A stretch of 64,000 nucleotides of DNA, taken from positions 62,001-126,000 of the forward strand of contig JAKSDK010000448.1 of NCBI GenBank assembly GCA_022360095.1, written 5' to 3'. Source of the stretch: Phycisphaerales bacterium (GTDB taxonomy: Bacteria > Planctomycetota > Phycisphaerae > UBA1845 > UTPLA1). Shown piece after piece: positions 30,101 through 41,100 of the stretch. Made by a program: the position numbers and the translations under genes. Under the pieces are notes generated by a model. The model had not been told where the DNA came from. It worked only from the letters and a program-made list of their open reading frames with translations, and made no database searches. Numbering within the stretch: the first letter of the stretch is position 1; every line of letters starts with the position of its first letter.

Positions 30101-30874
30101 GCCGGCAGTCTGAGGGTGGAAGGAACAATCCTAGGCGGGCGCCTGGAGTTCGGTGGGGTGATGGCGTCGAACGTGCACGGTGGCGTATCGATCTCGGGTT
30201 GCGATGGGACCCTGTTCGGCTGCACGCCACCAATCCTGCGAGCGACAGGCACCGCTATCGTCACCATCACCGGTGAAATCACCCTCACCGGCTCCACAAA
30301 TGTCGACGTTGCGGCCGGGCCGACAATCAACCTGGCGGGTGATTTCGATAATCGCAGTATCGATCCAACGATATTCGATTGGTCCAACGGATCGCTGACC
30401 TTGAACGGCGCGAGTCAAACCTTTGAATTGGCCGGAGAGAACCGCGGCGTCAGCGCGGCGGGCTTCCTGGACAATTTCGCGATGGGCACTCTTCGCATCG
30501 AACCCGGAACAGTCGTCGATTTTCTGGATTCCTTCACGAACATCCCCGGTTCGGGCTGTGAAGTGCTGTACGTCAATACGTTGAGTCTGGGTTCGGGGGC
30601 GACGATTCGTCTGAACGGCTGTGTCATTTTCTACCAGAATCTCGTGGACGAAGGTGCCATGATTGATCCGGCCGGCGGCGGCTCATTGGTTTGTTTCAAT
30701 CCGGGCGACTTGAATTGCGACGGGCAAATCGACATCGACGATGTCGGTGAGATTGTTTCCGTGATGTTGAATCCCGCATCGGATCCGGAGGGTTCGGCGG
30801 CCGACCTTAACGGCGACGGCATGGCGGATGGAAATGACATTCAGGCTTTAGTGGATTTGCTTGTCGGCACATAG
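26987..30874 (+). CDS. Giant secreted NHL-propeller/TSP3/dockerin protein
   Basis: The ATG at 26987 (second of two adjacent ATGs) follows AGGGG and matches the paralogue's start. The 1295-residue product has a signal peptide ending SAQGQ, then a short piece of an anchor-Q module (HVAAALATGSD) that breaks off. Residues ~80-414 are seven or more ~45-residue NHL/SBBP-like repeats (ITEIIDATGD, AVDxAGNVYVAG, SNNAFKIT), a probable beta-propeller. Residues 424-505 are Asp-rich TSP3 repeats and 531-658 DCNxNxIPDxCD repeats. Residues ~680-1235 are a Gly/Ala-rich beta-solenoid-like stalk containing GCTPPILR twice. Residues 1238-1295 are dockerin-like (DLNCDGQIDIDDVGEI, DLNGDGMADGNDIQAL). The stalk and end resemble those of the 35004 protein. 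Confidence 0.9.
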   Translation: MWKNRAKTGLLQLGATGSVALLFLTVASAQGQTTRHVAAALATGSDRGQIGGGGSAFQLIRGFSDCNTNGVPDEEDILPAIITEIIDATGDGGIGLVDPSGIIVDSAGNAYVVGQTGNNAFKITPAGVITEIINATGDSAGNLLSFPQDIAVDSVGNVYVAGAFSNNVFKITPGGVITEIIDETGDSSGNMLSFPQGIDVDAAGNVYVAGGLSNNAFKVTSAGVITQIIDFSGDGGGNTLFSPQGIAVDVSGDVYVAGQSSHNAFKITAGGTVTQIINATGDGLGNTLNLPFGVAVDTAGNVFITGNGSDNAFKIEPGGAITEIIDLAGDFTGNGLEGPSEVAVDAEGNVFLAGRNSDNAYRIAPNGAITLIIDATGDGGNGLDGPFGIAVDTAGDVYLTGRDSDNAFKITPPGGSLDCNDNMVPDECEADNDGDALINDCDDDDDNDGVFDAQDVAPFNPNICRDTDDDGCDDCAVTGADDSGGDAFNDGADTDSDGVCDLSDNCISEQNPGQEDCQPNGIGDACDLANLTSQDCNTNDIPDSCDIASGFSLDCTGNAIPDECEPDCNNNLVPDSCDILAETSDDCNDNGIPDECDIDVNSTAPGGPYFCTVDCDPDCNNNGIPDMCDIEDCPGLSACGDCNANDIPDGCDISSMLSNDVVQNATGLSGADGFPDECISWLEVAPSQAWSDPLNWARNIVPGDGDPGEVESPTISVAGTIVDLNINASINSLILGVNSTLNISAGTLTLDAPNGFRNEGIFNIEDGFSLTAASITKLTGSQPIRLRGPTATVSSETAGDMLTNRATISGRGIVDAALINDPTGSVVALSGVLQVVGPFSKTNNGQFNASEGGILQVVNANVTGSGSYAANGGMIQVSPGAGSASIAGTAMDIRASGSDAGVVEIVGDASLSLAGALIMADGGAYRGQAGASGSLDADGASITGAGNGAQLHLSDNMSANIVGAVVVDGSAFPCGLLLGCTPPILRVEDSSTLNAASMNVLAGLVQLNGGNIDITGPINIDDGGAVEANSTNPVDSFDAGSLRVEGTILGGRLEFGGVMASNVHGGVSISGCDGTLFGCTPPILRATGTAIVTITGEITLTGSTNVDVAAGPTINLAGDFDNRSIDPTIFDWSNGSLTLNGASQTFELAGENRGVSAAGFLDNFAMGTLRIEPGTVVDFLDSFTNIPGSGCEVLYVNTLSLGSGATIRLNGCVIFYQNLVDEGAMIDPAGGGSLVCFNPGDLNCDGQIDIDDVGEIVSVMLNPASDPEGSAADLNGDGMADGNDIQALVDLLVGT

Positions 30875-30933
30875 ATTTGGGCTCATGAGCTGATATGAAT
30901 CTCCGCAATATCGAACAATGGAGGCGAATTACA

Positions 30934-33900
30934 ATGAAAATCACGGCTGGTGCGTTAACGTGGATGGTTGTTTCGTTTGTCGGGCTGGTTTCCGCCCACG
31001 GGCAGACCCTGATCTTCGTGGATGCAAACGAGCTCAATGGTGGAGACGGCCAAAGCTGGGCCACGGCGTTCAACGACCTGCAGGACGCGTTGGACATGGC
31101 CGACGTTATCGGGGGACTAATCGAAATACGCGTGGCTGACGGCATCTATTATCCATCGAAAGAAACGAGCGAGGGCGTATCTCGTTCGGTAACCTTTCAA
31201 CTCCTCAACAACTGCGCAATCAAGGGCGGCTATGCCGGCAACGGTGCCCCCAATCCGGATGCGCGGAACGCCAGCTTCTATGTTTCGACTCTGAGCGGTG
31301 ACCTGGCTCAGAATGACGGCCCCGATTTCGCAAACAATGACGAGAATGCCTACCACGTGGTGACCGGCAGCCTGGTCGGCCCGAGCGCGGTTCTCGACGG
31401 TGTGACCATCACGGCAGGCCACGCCGACCTCTGCTGCGACGACGATTGGAGGGGCGGCGGCATGTTAAACATTCAGGGCAACCCTACGGTGACAAATTGC
31501 ACGTTTGACGCCAACCATGCGGTTAGTGAAGGGGCGGCTATGTACAATTCCTCAAGCTTCCCGACGGTTTCCGACTGCGTGTTTTCAAACAACGCTTCCG
31601 GTTTCACCCCGGCGATGACCAACGCCGATGGCAGCAATATCGTCGTCTTGCGCTGCAGGTTTATCGACAACTTTTACTATGGCATGCGCATCATATCGAG
31701 CAGCGTGACCGTTCGGACCTGCACGTTCCAAGGCAATGGCGGCGGCATCACCGGAGTTTCTTCATCCACTGTGACCGGTTGCATTTTCAAGAAGAATATG
31801 GGAAGTGGAATCGATGGTCTGTTCTCAGGACTCGTCTCGGATTGCTTGTTCTTGGAGAACAACTCCAGCTTCCTTGGCGGCGCCGGCATTTCAGTCTCGT
31901 CGTCCGCAACCAACCCAACCATCACCGGCTGTTTCTTTGAAGACAACACTACCAGCGGTGATGGGGGAGGCATCTTTGGCACCGGCGGTTCCGTCACGGT
32001 GACCGATTGTACGTTTACGAACAATACGGGCGATGATGGTGGGGCAATCCGAGGGGGTGGAACGAACTGGATCGTCAGCAACTGTGTGTTCGACGGGAAT
32101 CAGGCTGTGAGTGGAAACGGAGGCGCAGCGTACAACATCGCCGCCTCCGATTGCATTTTCATGAACAACACCGCTAGCTCGTCGGGCGGCGGGATGTACT
32201 CGACTTCCTTTAGCGCGGGTTCTGCAGACAATTGCACGTTCACGGGCAATACGGCCGCCTTCCATGGAGGAGGTGTGTTCGACGCGGCCGTGACGGGCTG
32301 CTCGTTTACAAACAACACGGCCACCGCCGGTGACGGTGGTGGAGTCTACGGATCCGCGACCAATTGCACGATTACCGGAAACCAGGCTGGTGACCAAGGC
32401 GGCGGAATCTTCCAAGATACACAGACGACGAGAGATTGTTTTATCAATGGAAACACGGCCGGCACCGACGGAGGCGGTCTATATTTCGACAGTGGTTTCG
32501 GCAGCGTGATCAACTGCACATTTCTGAACAACACGGCGAGCGACGACGGCGGTGGTCTTTATAACGATTCGTTTAGTAGCAGTGTTCGATTCGCGAACCT
32601 GACCTTCCTAGGAAATCATGCCGATGATGTCGGCGGGGGAATCTACAACGTATCCAACAGGTTATTCGTCAATTGCGCGCTCAGTGGAAACACCGCCGGA
32701 AACCAGGGCGGCGGCATGTACAACGCGAACAGCAGCGCCGACGCGATCCTGACGAATTGCACCTTCAACGCCAACGATGCGGTGGTCTCGGGTGGAGGCA
32801 TCTTCAACGCCAATGTCGGCACCGTTCCCGTTCTGACCAACTGCATTCTCTGGAACAATACCGACGGAACAGGCGCAGTCGAGGCCGCCCAGATCACGGA
32901 CGGCGCGCCGGATGTGACTTTCTCCTGCATCCAGGACGACGATGGTCCCGGCGGCGCCAGCACGCCCTTTGGAGGCATCGCAAACTTCAATATTGATTTC
33001 GATCCGCTCTTCGTCAACGCCCTCGGCACGGACTTCATGATCGGAACGCAAGATGACGATCTGCGACTGGGTTCGACGTCTCCATGTCGCGAATTTGGTT
33101 CGGCGGCCGCATTGCCGGCGGACGACGACGATCTCGATGGTGATGCCGATTTGCTGGAGTCCATTCCAATCGATTTGGATGCGGGTGCACGCGAGGTTCC
33201 GATGGGGGCCATCGATATGGGCGCGTATGAGTTCGACGACTGTAATAGCAATATGGTCGACGACGGCAGCGAGATTGCCGACGGCTCGCAGGAAGACTGC
33301 AACGGCAACGCGATTCCCGACCAATGCGAGGTTCCACCCTCGGCTGGGTGCCCATCGGCCCTCTGCTTGAGCGGATGCGTCGAAGACAACAACGAAAACT
33401 GTGTTCCGGACGAATGCGAATCCGAGACGCCGGCGGACATCGACGTGCGGGTCGTCCCGATTGTGTTGATCAATGATCCGGCCGGATCGGCCCTGGAGGT
33501 GTCTACCGGACTCGCCATGTCGGCACAGGCAGTCATGCGCGGCACGAATTTCTTTGTCGAATTCTGGGCAAGCGACGTGGGTACAACCAACACCGGTCTG
33601 ACGAGTGTTTATGTTGACGTCGCCGTGAATGGGTTTACGAGCGCCGCGTCTGTCACGAACGGCCCCGCGCTAACAGATTTCCCCAGTGGCACGATAGAGC
33701 TGGATAGCGTTGACGAATTCGGCGGATCCGCAGTTCCCTCTGCAGGGGCGATTGCTCCCGAGTGGGTCCGTGTCGGCTGGATCGAGATGAGGGCGGACGT
33801 GCAAACACCTCAATCCACCCTGTCGATGTCTCCGAGTACAACCGGAATCTCGGCCATGACTCGAGGCTTGATTCCCTGGTCGAACGTTCAACTCGATTCG

Positions 33901-34878
33901 GTGGATGTCGAGATCATTCTGCAAGGGGAGGCCTTCGACCTGGATCTCAGCGGGGTCATCGATGCGGGCGACCTTGGAGTATTTACGGCGTCATGGCTTA
34001 ATACGGTTCCCCCCGCCAGTCCATTTCACGATTATGATTGTGACGGATTCGTCGGACCGGGTGACATGAGCTTTTTCGCGACGGCCTGGCTTAAAGAGGT
34101 TTGTGATGACTCGATTGTTGCTCCAGCCTGTTTGGCAAATGTCTTCGCCGGCGGAGCATCGCTTCAACTGCAAGGACCGCCGAACGGCTCTCCACCCGCG
34201 TTGGCGCGCGGTGGAGTCACGGACGTCACGTTTGATCTAGCAGTGCTGGCGGCCCCTTCGGCTTCCGACACTGCGGTCATGCTGCCGCCCTCGGTTTGCA
34301 AGATAAACCAGGGCCAGGACTACTTTGTGGAGGTCTGGGCAAGCGACGTGAATGAAGTCAATAGCGGTTTAGTTTGTGCCTACGTTGACTTGGAATTCCC
34401 CGAGGATGATTTTACGGTCGTTTCAATCATGCATACCGGCTTGTTCGATACGCTGCCGAGTGGATCGGCTGTGGCCGGCGGAGTAGACGAATTGGGCGGC
34501 TCCGCGCTACCCAATGCAGGAGGGATTGAACCGTCGCTGGTTCGCGTCGCCATCGTAAGACTCCACGCCGACAATGCCCCGCAAGAGGCCAACTTCGGCC
34601 TGTCTCCGAGCAGTACCGGGATTAGTGCTTTCGCGCGCGGGGAGATTTCGGCAAGCGAGATTGCGTTCGGTAGCCAGGTGATAGGCAATGCCGTGCCGGG
34701 CGATATTAACTTGGACGGCTTCGTCGATGGCCACGACATTGAATCGTTCCTGGACGCCTTGATTGTCAATCCTGTTGGACCGGGAGATCCCCTTTTCTGC
34801 GGGTCGGATCTCAACGGAGATGGGAGTGTCGATCCCGACGACGTCAGCGATCTTGTTGCGTTCCTCCTGGGGACTTGA
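30934..34878 (+). CDS. Giant secreted beta-helix protein with two dockerin-like domains
   Basis: The ATG at 30934 follows GGAGG with a spacing of about 9 and opens a signal peptide (MKITAGALTWMVVSFVGLVS). The product is 1314 residues. Residues ~25-770 form an anchor-Q module (IFVDANELNGGDG, AFNDLQDAL) and a long parallel beta-helix of CTFxxNxAxxxGGGxY coils. DCNxN repeats follow at 769-830. Then come two ~170-residue beta-rich units (about 836-1000 and 1069-1254) that share FFVEFWASDV, SGLV.AYVDL and DE.GGSA.P.AG.I, each followed by a dockerin-like pair (1002-1058; 1254-1314). The two units resemble cohesins in outline, which I treat as hypothesis. It lies between two paralogous giants on the same strand. 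Confidence 0.9.
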   Translation: MKITAGALTWMVVSFVGLVSAHGQTLIFVDANELNGGDGQSWATAFNDLQDALDMADVIGGLIEIRVADGIYYPSKETSEGVSRSVTFQLLNNCAIKGGYAGNGAPNPDARNASFYVSTLSGDLAQNDGPDFANNDENAYHVVTGSLVGPSAVLDGVTITAGHADLCCDDDWRGGGMLNIQGNPTVTNCTFDANHAVSEGAAMYNSSSFPTVSDCVFSNNASGFTPAMTNADGSNIVVLRCRFIDNFYYGMRIISSSVTVRTCTFQGNGGGITGVSSSTVTGCIFKKNMGSGIDGLFSGLVSDCLFLENNSSFLGGAGISVSSSATNPTITGCFFEDNTTSGDGGGIFGTGGSVTVTDCTFTNNTGDDGGAIRGGGTNWIVSNCVFDGNQAVSGNGGAAYNIAASDCIFMNNTASSSGGGMYSTSFSAGSADNCTFTGNTAAFHGGGVFDAAVTGCSFTNNTATAGDGGGVYGSATNCTITGNQAGDQGGGIFQDTQTTRDCFINGNTAGTDGGGLYFDSGFGSVINCTFLNNTASDDGGGLYNDSFSSSVRFANLTFLGNHADDVGGGIYNVSNRLFVNCALSGNTAGNQGGGMYNANSSADAILTNCTFNANDAVVSGGGIFNANVGTVPVLTNCILWNNTDGTGAVEAAQITDGAPDVTFSCIQDDDGPGGASTPFGGIANFNIDFDPLFVNALGTDFMIGTQDDDLRLGSTSPCREFGSAAALPADDDDLDGDADLLESIPIDLDAGAREVPMGAIDMGAYEFDDCNSNMVDDGSEIADGSQEDCNGNAIPDQCEVPPSAGCPSALCLSGCVEDNNENCVPDECESETPADIDVRVVPIVLINDPAGSALEVSTGLAMSAQAVMRGTNFFVEFWASDVGTTNTGLTSVYVDVAVNGFTSAASVTNGPALTDFPSGTIELDSVDEFGGSAVPSAGAIAPEWVRVGWIEMRADVQTPQSTLSMSPSTTGISAMTRGLIPWSNVQLDSVDVEIILQGEAFDLDLSGVIDAGDLGVFTASWLNTVPPASPFHDYDCDGFVGPGDMSFFATAWLKEVCDDSIVAPACLANVFAGGASLQLQGPPNGSPPALARGGVTDVTFDLAVLAAPSASDTAVMLPPSVCKINQGQDYFVEVWASDVNEVNSGLVCAYVDLEFPEDDFTVVSIMHTGLFDTLPSGSAVAGGVDELGGSALPNAGGIEPSLVRVAIVRLHADNAPQEANFGLSPSSTGISAFARGEISASEIAFGSQVIGNAVPGDINLDGFVDGHDIESFLDALIVNPVGPGDPLFCGSDLNGDGSVDPDDVSDLVAFLLGT

Positions 34879-34899
34879 CATAGAATCTTGGCAGGGAAC

Positions 34900-35140
34900 T
34901 CTTCACCCAAGAAGCTCGAACGAGAGGAAGCCGCCGAATCGTATTTGCGTCAAGGGGACTCCGTCGTCATCAGACGATGGGCTTACACTCAAAAGGTGCA
35001 AAGATGTGGAAGAATCGGGCGAAGACGGGTCTATTGCAGCTTGGGACGACCGGGTCGGCGGCCCTGTTATTCCTGATGGTCGCATCCGCCCAGGGCCAAA
35101 CAACCTGGCATGTCGATGCCACCCTGGCGACGGGCAGCGA
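34900..35140 (+). repeat. Leader/signal-peptide repeat, copy 2
   Basis: Partner of 26882-27123, same orientation, about 8.0 kb downstream. It begins 21 bp after the stop of the preceding giant gene, so it brings its own upstream region, ribosome site and signal peptide to the 35004 gene. Confidence 0.93.
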
Positions 35141-38100
35141 TAACGGCACTTCGTGGGCCGACGCTTTCCAAGGCTCCGGAGGATTGCAAGACGCCCTCGC
35201 CGTCGCGCAGCCGAACGACGAAATCTGGGTTGCCCAGGGAACCTATATTCCCGGTGCATTGAGAACAGACACCTTTCAATTACTGAACAACGTGGAAATC
35301 TACGCCGGATTTCCCAACGGCGGCGGCGACGGCACGTTTGGCGCGCGGAACTCCGACCCGGCAACAAACGGTACCATGCTCAGCGGCGACTTGGCGGGCA
35401 ACGATCAACCCAACTTCGTCAACAACGGAGAAAACAGCTATCACGTTGTGACGGGCAGTGGAACGGACTCAACGGCAATTCTCGACGGGTTCACGATCAT
35501 CGGAGGAAATGCGAATGAAACGATGACAGAGCCGCATTTTTTTGGAGCGGGCCTGCAGAACTGGGTGCCTGCAGGAAATCCGACAATCCGAAGATGCCGA
35601 TTTCAAGAAAACCGTGCCGCCGCCGGAGCAGGAATACACATCGGAATCGGCAGCAATCCAACGATCACGAACTGCTCATTTCTGGGAAATATTGCTTCCA
35701 CAGAGGGCGGAGGAATCTATATAAACGGGAGCTCTCCAACCATTTCAGATTGCTTTTTCAATGCAAATTCAACGGATGGTCCGATCGGAGGAGGCGGAAT
35801 CTTTATCATCAATGGGATCAATCCCACGATTACCAACTGCACTTTCCTCCTAAACGTTGCTAATAGCGGTGCACTCGGTGGGGCAATCCGATCCAGTAAT
35901 TCTAACTGGACTGTTGCCCAATCTTTTTTCTGTAACAACATCGCGACGACCGGAGGCGCTATTCAGAGCGATGGCGGAATTACCAACATTACCAACTGTC
36001 TATTTGTCGACAATCGCTCAAGCCCCGGTAACGGCGCCGGCGTCAGCGCTCAAAACAGCAACCAGGCGAACCTCACGAACTGCACGTTCACCCTGAACAT
36101 CGCAGACACGGATGGAGGCGGCATGTTCGTCGACGGCAGCAGCAACGCTGCGGTCAGAAACTGCATTTTTTGGAACAACACGGACAGCGGTCCGACCGAT
36201 GAGACGGCCCAAATTCTGAACTCCGCAGGCCCGGCAACGAGCGTTGATTACAGCGATATTCACGGCGGGTGGAGCGGCACAGGTGGAAACAACATCAACG
36301 CCGATCCGCTGTTCGTTGACGTGCCTCAAGATGACTTTCATCTGGTGATAAACTCTCCGTGTCGTGATGCCGGAAATAATGCACTCGTGCCCGGCGGCGT
36401 CACAACAGACCTTGACGGCAACCCTCGGATCAGCAGCCCCTGCACGATGCCGCCTGACACGGTGGACATGGGCGCTTACGAAGTGCAGTTCGGCAATCCG
36501 CAGCCGATTCTATATGTTGACGCAAATGCTTCCGGCGCGAACGACGGCACGAGTTGGGCCGACGCCTACACGGACCTTCAAAACGCGCTGTGCTCGGCTG
36601 CCATGGCGCTCAGTGTTGTAGACGAGATCAGAGTAGCCACCGGAACATACACTCCCGACCTGGGCAAAGGCGATCGAAATGCCTCGTTTGAACTCCTGGA
36701 GAGTATCGAGATCAAAGGAGGTTATCGCGGGCTGGCCGGTGGAGGCAGTCCGGACGATCGAGACGATTTCACCGATCTGGATAATCCACTGTTCGAGACC
36801 ATTCTCAGCGGGGAAATCGGCGATACAGGGACGGACAGCGACAACGCCGTTCACGTGGTGACAAGCGGCCTGACATCTGCAAGTGTCAATAATACTGCCG
36901 TTCTCGATGGTTTTACGATCACGGGCGGCCGGGCGACGATTCCATCGGGTGGCAGTGCCTCGGAGGATGGTGCGGGAATCCTGATTATCAATAGCTCACC
37001 GATTTTCCGACACCTTCGACTATTATCAAATGAGGCGATGGATGACGCCGGAGCGTTCCTCGTTAATGGCGGCAGCCCGGTCGTCGAAGACAGCCTTTTC
37101 GACGGCAACACCTGCGCAGACCGAGGCGGGGCCGTGTTTTGCCTAACCACAAGTACGCCGCGCTTTGAGCGATGTGAATTCAGAAACAACCAATCTACCG
37201 ACGACAATGGCGGCGCCTTCTATTGCGGGCAAGGCGGTGGAAGCGATCCAGTCATTGTTCAATGCCGATTCACGAACAACGAAGCCGGACAGGGCGGTGC
37301 GATCTACCTAACCGATGGCTCGAGCGCATCGATCGATAATTGCATCGTAATCGAGAACACCGGCATTAACGCGGCGGGAATTGAAATCACTGGCGGTGCG
37401 TCAGCCGAGATTCAAAATACCATGTTCGTCGCCAACCGCACGACCCCTGGGGTCGGGCAACGAGACGGTGGGGCGATACGTTGTGTTGGCGGTGGAACGC
37501 TCAGTGTCAAAGAAAGTGTTTTTGTCGATAATAGCTCGGACGATTTTGGCGGCGCGATCAGCTCAAGTCCTCCTGCCGACCTCGACATACAGAACACTCG
37601 TTTTATCGGCAACAACGCCGGCAATGCCGGTGGAGGCTTGTCAATCGGTGATCTTGCTGTTGTTGCCAACTGCCTGTTCGGCGGAAACACGGGAAACAGC
37701 GGTAGCGGCATCTTCGCGGGCGGCAACTCAAATGCCGAACTTGCGAATCTCACGATCGTCGCCAATGGAGCACGCGGGGCCAATGCCGGCGCCGGAATCC
37801 AATTCAGCGGCGCTTCGACAAAAAACCTCGCCAATTCGATCCTTTGGGACAACACCGACGACATAAATGGAACGCCCGACGCGGACCAAACAGCGCAGAT
37901 TCTCGACGGCGTGTCAGCAACTGTCCAATACTGCGATATTCAAGACGATGACCCTGACGATGGCACAATTCCCTTCTCCGGTTTCCCGGGCAACATAGAC
38001 GACGCCCCCCTGTTTGTCGCAGGTCCAATCGGCACATGGACCGTCGATTCAACATACGACCCCGTCACCGGACAAAGCACGTTGTTCGACGACAACGCGA

Positions 38101-41100
38101 GTTACCCCGCTGATGCACTGGCAGGTAGGCTCATCAACATGAATACTTCACAGCACCGCCAATCATTAATCATCAGCAACACTACGACACAGATCATCGT
38201 TTGGGGCGATTTCACGTCCGAGGGCACGATGGGCGCGCAATATCAGATCAACGATTACCATTTGCAGGTCCCTTCGCCTTGTATCGATGCGGGAAGCAAC
38301 CTAGCTGTGCCGCCCGACACGGCCGACCTTGACGGCGATATGGACTTTGGTGAGCCGACGCCGTTGGACCTCGATCTGCTGGCGCGCTTTGCGGATGAGG
38401 CGTTCACCGCCGACACCGGAATCGGCCCGCCGCCGATCGTGGACATGGGCGCCTTCGAAGTGCCCGCAACATTGTTCGTAGATGCGGGGGCGAATGGACT
38501 CAACAACGGTTCGAACTGGGACGATGCGTTTGTTCATCTTCAGGATGCCCTGGCGGCCGCGAGCGACCAACCCGGTACTCGGATCTGGGTAGCGGCCGGG
38601 GTCTATCGACCCGACCGAAGCAACGCGAACCCGACGGGCTCGGGCGATTGCGAAGCGACATTTCAGTTGCTTAATAGCGTGACGTTATTGGGCGGATTCG
38701 CCGGTGGCGAGACCGATCCCGATTTGCGTGATCCGGAGACGAATACGACGACCCTCAGCGGTGACCTCGCCGGCAACGATGGACCCAATTTCTCCAACAA
38801 CAATGAGAATAGCTTCCACGTCGTCACCGGGAGTTCCACTGATCCCACTGCCGTGATCGACGGGTTCACGATTACAGGCGGGAACGCCAACGTCTCCGGC
38901 GATAACCGCGAAAGCGGCGGCGGCATGATCAACGTTTCAGGAAGTCCGGCCGTCATGAACTGCACGTTCAGGGGTAACTCGGCGCAAACAAACGGCGGAG
39001 GAATGTTCAATTTCCTCGGCAGTCCGACGGTTTCAGCATGTACGTTTGAAGAAAACAGGGCGACGCGCGGAGGAGCGGTCAATAACGTCATTGATTCAGC
39101 ATCTTCGTTCCTGGATTGCAGGTTCGTCGGAAATACTGCCGTTGGCACGATGCCTCGCGGAGGCGCGATGCACAATCAAAACGACAGCAACGTGACGATC
39201 GCCAACTGTATCTTCTTGAACAATACTGCGACCGGCGACAATTCCATCGGAGGCGGCGTAAACAACTCAAACAGCACCCCCGTTATCATTAACTGTCGAT
39301 TCTTTGGAAACTCGGCGAACTTCGGCGGCGGATTGGGATGCTTCATGAGCAACCCACTCGTTGCCAACTGCATCTTCAGTGGAAACACGGCATCTGGCGG
39401 CCCATCCAATTCCGGCGGCGCCATCTTTCTGATTGGCGACAACAATCCCATGCTTCTGAACTGCGTTCTTGCAAACAACGCATCGGCTACCGGAAACACC
39501 TCGGGAGGAGGAATAGATAGCAGCCTCGGTGGCACACCTGTACTCAGCAATTGCATCCTGTGGGGAAATACGGCGAACGGATTTGGAGACGAGGCGGCAC
39601 AGATTAACGGCGCTCCAGATGTAAACTACAGCCTGATCCAAGGCCTCACCGGCTCGCTGGGCGGCGTCGGCAACATCGGCGGCGACCCTCTGTTTGTCGA
39701 TACGGACGGTGTGGACGACATCATCGGAACCGAAGACGACGACCTGCGTCTGCAATCCGGCTCACCCGCGATCGACGCGGGAGACAACACCTCGCTTCCT
39801 GCCGACACGTTCGATCTCGACAACGACAGCAACACGACCGAGTCGATTCCGATCGATCTGGCCGGCAAGCCACGTTTCTTCGACGACCCGGCCACGGCCG
39901 ACACGGGTAACGGCACGCCCCCGATCGTTGACATAGGGACCTTCGAGTTCATGGCTGACTGCAACAACAACGGAACGCCTGACGAAGACGACATCGCGGC
40001 GATGACCAGTGACGACTGCAACGTCAACGACATCCCGGACGAATGCGAAGTGCCGCCCAACGCCACGCTGAGCGTGTGGACTGCCGCAGGTGACGGGACG
40101 AGTTGGAACGATCCGTTGAACTGGTGCCCTCAGATTGTCCCGAACAATGGTTCTCCCCCGGGCACAACCTATGTCGTGCTGATCGACCTGGTCGCCCAGT
40201 TCCCCGAACTGGACATTTCACCCATGCTCGATGATTTGGACATTGGCAACGGTGCTGGCGTGATGGCGACACAGGGCGATGCAACCTTGAGCGTAGCATC
40301 CGGTGGAACCATCGACAACGCGGGCTTGATCAACGCGACCAACGGCTCCATGCTGACGCTATCGGGCGACGTCGTGCAGACGGGCAGCGGCTCGATCTCC
40401 GCGGCGGACAGCATGACGACGATTCGGATTGCGCCCGGTTCGTCCGTCACAGGCGGAACGCTGGACGTAGCGAGCAACGCCGCGATCCTTCTCGACGACA
40501 GCATCGCCGTGAACACAAACCTGATCGGAACCGGCGGCGGCAACATTCAGGCCGTCAACGACGGAACGCTGGTGGAGCCCACCGTTCAGGTCCTGGAAAT
40601 CCCGGACATGAACTTCGGCTTCATCGAGGGCGTGGTCACGAACGACGGGCTTATTCAGGTCAATTCCACGGCAAATTCCACCGGTTTGCGACCAACCCTG
40701 ATGGCGTTGATGGTTGACTTGGCTTCAAGCGGCGCAGGTGACCTCGCGCTCCAGGAAAACCCATCGAACCCGCTGTCTCGCGCGATTTTGGGCGATCCTT
40801 TCACTGATCTCCTGAATAACAGCGGACACCGAATTCGGGGTGTGGGCGAACTCCACGCCAGCCAGATTCTGAACCAAGGTGAGATCGTTGCGGAAGCTGT
40901 CGGCAATCGTACGCTCGATTTGCTCGCTGGCTTCACCGAAAGCACAAACACGATCACCGTCGAAGACGGCGCTGAGTTGGGTACATTCGGCGACGTGCAA
41001 ATTCGACAGAACCTCAGCGTTTTCGAAGTGGACGGCAATGCAAAAGTGATGATCCCGGGCGAACTCGAACTGACTGACCAAGGCGTCTATTCCGCCGTCA

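Noticed and set aside
32000..33000. Regular short repeats in the giant genes considered as CRISPR
   Set aside because: They are degenerate coding repeats (AACACGGC, GGCGGCGG) with no constant repeat-spacer layout, and no cas genes are present.
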